Below, one piece after another: positions 11,391-13,070 of a stretch of 13,070 bases of DNA. Position numbers and translations under genes: made by a program. Origin of the DNA: UBA6902 sp964393845 (GTDB lineage Bacteria > Nitrospirota > Thermodesulfovibrionia > UBA6902); NCBI GenBank assembly GCA_964393845.1, contig CAYMUX010000095.1, forward strand, positions 1 to 13,070, given 5' to 3'. Each line of letters starts with the position of its first letter. Position 1 is the stretch's first letter. The notes beneath the pieces were generated by a model. That model had not been told where the DNA came from. It ran no database searches and saw only the letters and a program-made list of their open reading frames with translations.

Positions 11391-13070
11391 ATAGGAGAGT
11401 TAACTTAATAACTTTTCTTATATTCCTTTTATATTTCTGTCTCACTGGATATGCGGAGGCCTATAGGTGGAATTTTACATCATCGGTTGAAGGCTGGTCA
11501 GGGAGAAATGCCACAGTATCACAGGGCTGCTCGCCAGTATGTTCTTTATATGCTGTAACGACATCCACTACAGGTACAAGTGACCCTGGTGTAGTTAGCC
11601 CCTTAAATTTGAATTTACAGGCATCAATAAATAATTTGATCAATTTGAGCTTGGCCAGTAACTGGGCCGATACGCAGGGATATATTTATTTTTCCACAGT
11701 TTCATCCCCAAATATGCCAAATAATACACCGGTTCCTTTTTACGTGACTAATAATGGAGCTTACAACACTTATCAGGTAGATATGACATACAGCCCACAA
11801 TGGACAGGTACGATTACACAAATAAGGATTGACCCCGCTAATAATGGCATACTCAACAAGAGTGTGGGCTTCGATTATATTGAAACTGTTCCGATTCCAA
11901 TTACCCCAACTCTTAGCGTTACACCAAATCCGGTAAATATAAATTCCAGTATAACTATGACATGTAGTCTAACTGCAAAAGGTGCAAGTCGAACAGCTTC
12001 ATTTTTTTATAATCCAGGTTCCGGGTTGACACCTCTCGGTACTGCATTAGCTAATTCCAGCGGTATAGCAACTCTGACTCCCAATCCTACGGTTGACAGC
12101 GCATGGGGATCAAGTCCGACGCTTTACTGCAGGGATGAAACTCTATCTCCTCCAATAATTTCTCCTGGTGTAACTTTAACGGTTACTACTCCGCCAGCAA
12201 CTATTAGCGGTGGCGTGCGAGATGCCAGAATAAGTCCTACCTCGCCGATAGCAGGTGCTACGGTGTACCTGACGAACGCAAACCGAACCTATAGTGCTGT
12301 AAGCGCCCCAATAAGTGGAGTTTACACGATTAGCAATGTTGTACCGGACACTTACAGTTATTATTCAGTACTATCTGGATATCTGAACAGTCCTACACAA
12401 CAAGTGACCTTGTTTTCGGGACAAAATTCTACTGGCAACAATCTTACAATGGAGAAGATTGTAACTCCTACCATCAGCGTTACCCCTAATCCGGTCAATA
12501 TAAATTCCAGCATAACCATGACATGTAGTTTAACGGCAAGTGGTGCAAGCCGGACAGCTTCATTTTTTTATAATCCAGGTTCCGGGTTGACACCTCTCGG
12601 TACTGCATTAGCTAATTCCAGCGGTATAGCAACTCTGACTCCCAATCCTACGGTTGACAGCGCATGGGGATCAAGTCCGACGGTTTTATGTAGGGATGAA
12701 CTTACGCTGACTCCCTCTAATGGGATACCTGTTTCGGTTCTTAAAGGACCGCCTACCATTATAAGTCCCCTTAATGGCAGCAAGGCATTTCTCAACACGA
12801 ACGGTAAAGTTATTTTGAAATGGCAGAACGTAACAGGGAATAATGGATACGACATTCTTATTGATGGCAGTATCCACATTCCTATGTCAGTAGATGCGGT
12901 TAGCTATGACGCTACGTTGCCTGCAAATGCGAATCACAATTGGCAGATATGCACCAAGAATTCGGCAGCTCAATGCGGTTCGTATTCATCATTGGCGACA
13001 TTTTATCTTTTGCCAACGCCGACTATAAGTTCAACGAGTTACTCAATAAACGTTGGGAACAGCGTAACGT
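11387..13070 (+). CDS. Large secreted multidomain protein, 3' end beyond the window
   Basis: An uninterrupted frame of 561 codons runs from ATG 11387 to the window edge. TGAGGA lies about 9 bases upstream, and a signal peptide follows (MNRRVNLITFLIFLLYFCLT, likely cleavage after GYAEA). Residues about 25-172 form a jelly-roll, carbohydrate-binding-like domain (WNFTSSVEGWSGRNATVS near the start, QVDMTYSPQWTGTITQIRID and VGFDYIE at the end). Residues about 173-255 and 360-442 are two copies of an Ig-like module (VTPNPVNINSSITMTC, ASFFYNPGS). Between them, about 271-355, lies a carboxypeptidase-regulatory-like domain (ISGGVRDA, PIAGATVYLT, GVYTISNV). Residues about 455-545 look like a fibronectin-III-type module (VILKWQNVTGNNGYDI). 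Such architecture is typical of surface or extracellular proteins that bind polysaccharide or other cells. No catalytic domain is visible in this part. Confidence is high for a secreted protein and low for any role. Confidence 0.85.
   Translation, partial: MNRRVNLITFLIFLLYFCLTGYAEAYRWNFTSSVEGWSGRNATVSQGCSPVCSLYAVTTSTTGTSDPGVVSPLNLNLQASINNLINLSLASNWADTQGYIYFSTVSSPNMPNNTPVPFYVTNNGAYNTYQVDMTYSPQWTGTITQIRIDPANNGILNKSVGFDYIETVPIPITPTLSVTPNPVNINSSITMTCSLTAKGASRTASFFYNPGSGLTPLGTALANSSGIATLTPNPTVDSAWGSSPTLYCRDETLSPPIISPGVTLTVTTPPATISGGVRDARISPTSPIAGATVYLTNANRTYSAVSAPISGVYTISNVVPDTYSYYSVLSGYLNSPTQQVTLFSGQNSTGNNLTMEKIVTPTISVTPNPVNINSSITMTCSLTASGASRTASFFYNPGSGLTPLGTALANSSGIATLTPNPTVDSAWGSSPTVLCRDELTLTPSNGIPVSVLKGPPTIISPLNGSKAFLNTNGKVILKWQNVTGNNGYDILIDGSIHIPMSVDAVSYDATLPANANHNWQICTKNSAAQCGSYSSLATFYLLPTPTISSTSYSINVGNSVT
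11993..12121 (+). repeat. 129-bp exact direct repeat, copy 1
   Basis: This segment is identical, base for base, to 12554-12682, lying 561 bp (187 codons) downstream in the same frame. It encodes the second half of the Ig-like module (TASFFYNPGSGLTPLGTALA onward). The flanking 5' part of the module (from about 11907) matches its partner less well and differs at many synonymous sites. Confidence 0.95.
12554..12682 (+). repeat. 129-bp exact direct repeat, copy 2
   Basis: This is the second copy of the exact repeat at 11993-12121. Exact identity with synonymous divergence just outside it suggests recent gene conversion or unequal recombination between modules. A repeat this long can also collapse or expand during short-read assembly. 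Confidence 0.95.

Noticed and set aside
11461..11643. Minus-strand 60-codon frame
   Set aside because: It is antisense to the N-terminal domain of the large secreted protein; no independent support.
12568..12879. Minus-strand frames of 103 and 63 codons near the right end
   Set aside because: They lie antisense to an uninterrupted 561-codon secreted protein and overlap each other.
1..13070. CRISPR array, tRNA, rRNA, insertion sequence or prophage genes
   Set aside because: No regularly spaced repeats, cloverleaf or rRNA-like sequence, or transposase or phage domain was recognised on either strand.

Overview
The window looks like a metagenome-assembled contig from an anaerobic Gram-negative bacterium, with a short foreign piece joined at its left end. 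From about 455 rightwards the DNA is moderate to AT-rich. It carries iron-sulfur diaphorase subunits, a PEP-CTERM surface protein (implying an outer membrane and an exosortase) and a probable selenoprotein (implying SelABCD machinery elsewhere). A Nitrospirota (Thermodesulfovibrio-like) or Desulfobacterota host fits this mix, but that is inference from gene content. Bases 1 to about 454 are clearly GC-richer and read, on the minus strand, as the inside of an alphaproteobacterial-type flagellin. The reading then changes, within one stretch of bases, into a NuoF-like protein on the plus strand. The simplest explanation is an assembly chimera.

Layout. 455-4277 (+): three Fe-S proteins in one direction. 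These are a NuoF/HydB-like flavoprotein lacking its N-terminus, a small protein made only of a NuoF C-terminal-type cluster domain plus a 2x[4Fe-4S] ferredoxin domain, and a NuoG-like protein with a degenerate molybdopterin domain. Together they look like the NADH-oxidising (diaphorase) arm of a complex whose other subunits lie outside the window. 4349-4882 (+): a YacP/Rae1-type NYN-domain ribonuclease. 4892-5801 (-): an overlapping pair, a DUF2007 protein followed by a Crp/Fnr-family regulator, behind a promoter overlapped by a perfect dyad. 6049-9130 (-): two secreted proteins, one with PKD-like repeats and one with a PEP-CTERM sorting signal, which appear to share an N-terminal domain. 9426-10184 (+): a PrdB/GrdB-family protein that reads through an in-frame TGA. 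The TGA sits at the first position of a family C-x-x-C motif (U159-x-x-C162) and is followed by a good bacterial SECIS candidate. 10394-10866 (+): a RelE/ParE-type toxin-antitoxin pair. 10952-11171 (+): a promoter and an intrinsic terminator about 160 bases apart with no convincing gene between them. 11387-13070 (+): the first 561 residues of a large secreted multidomain protein running off the right edge, containing a 129-bp exact internal repeat.

The observation most worth following is the gene at 9426-10184. Ordinary gene calling would end it at the TGA at 9900 and lose the redox motif and the C-terminal third. The second is the domain shared by the two neighbouring secreted proteins. No CRISPR array, tRNA, rRNA, insertion sequence or replication origin was seen.
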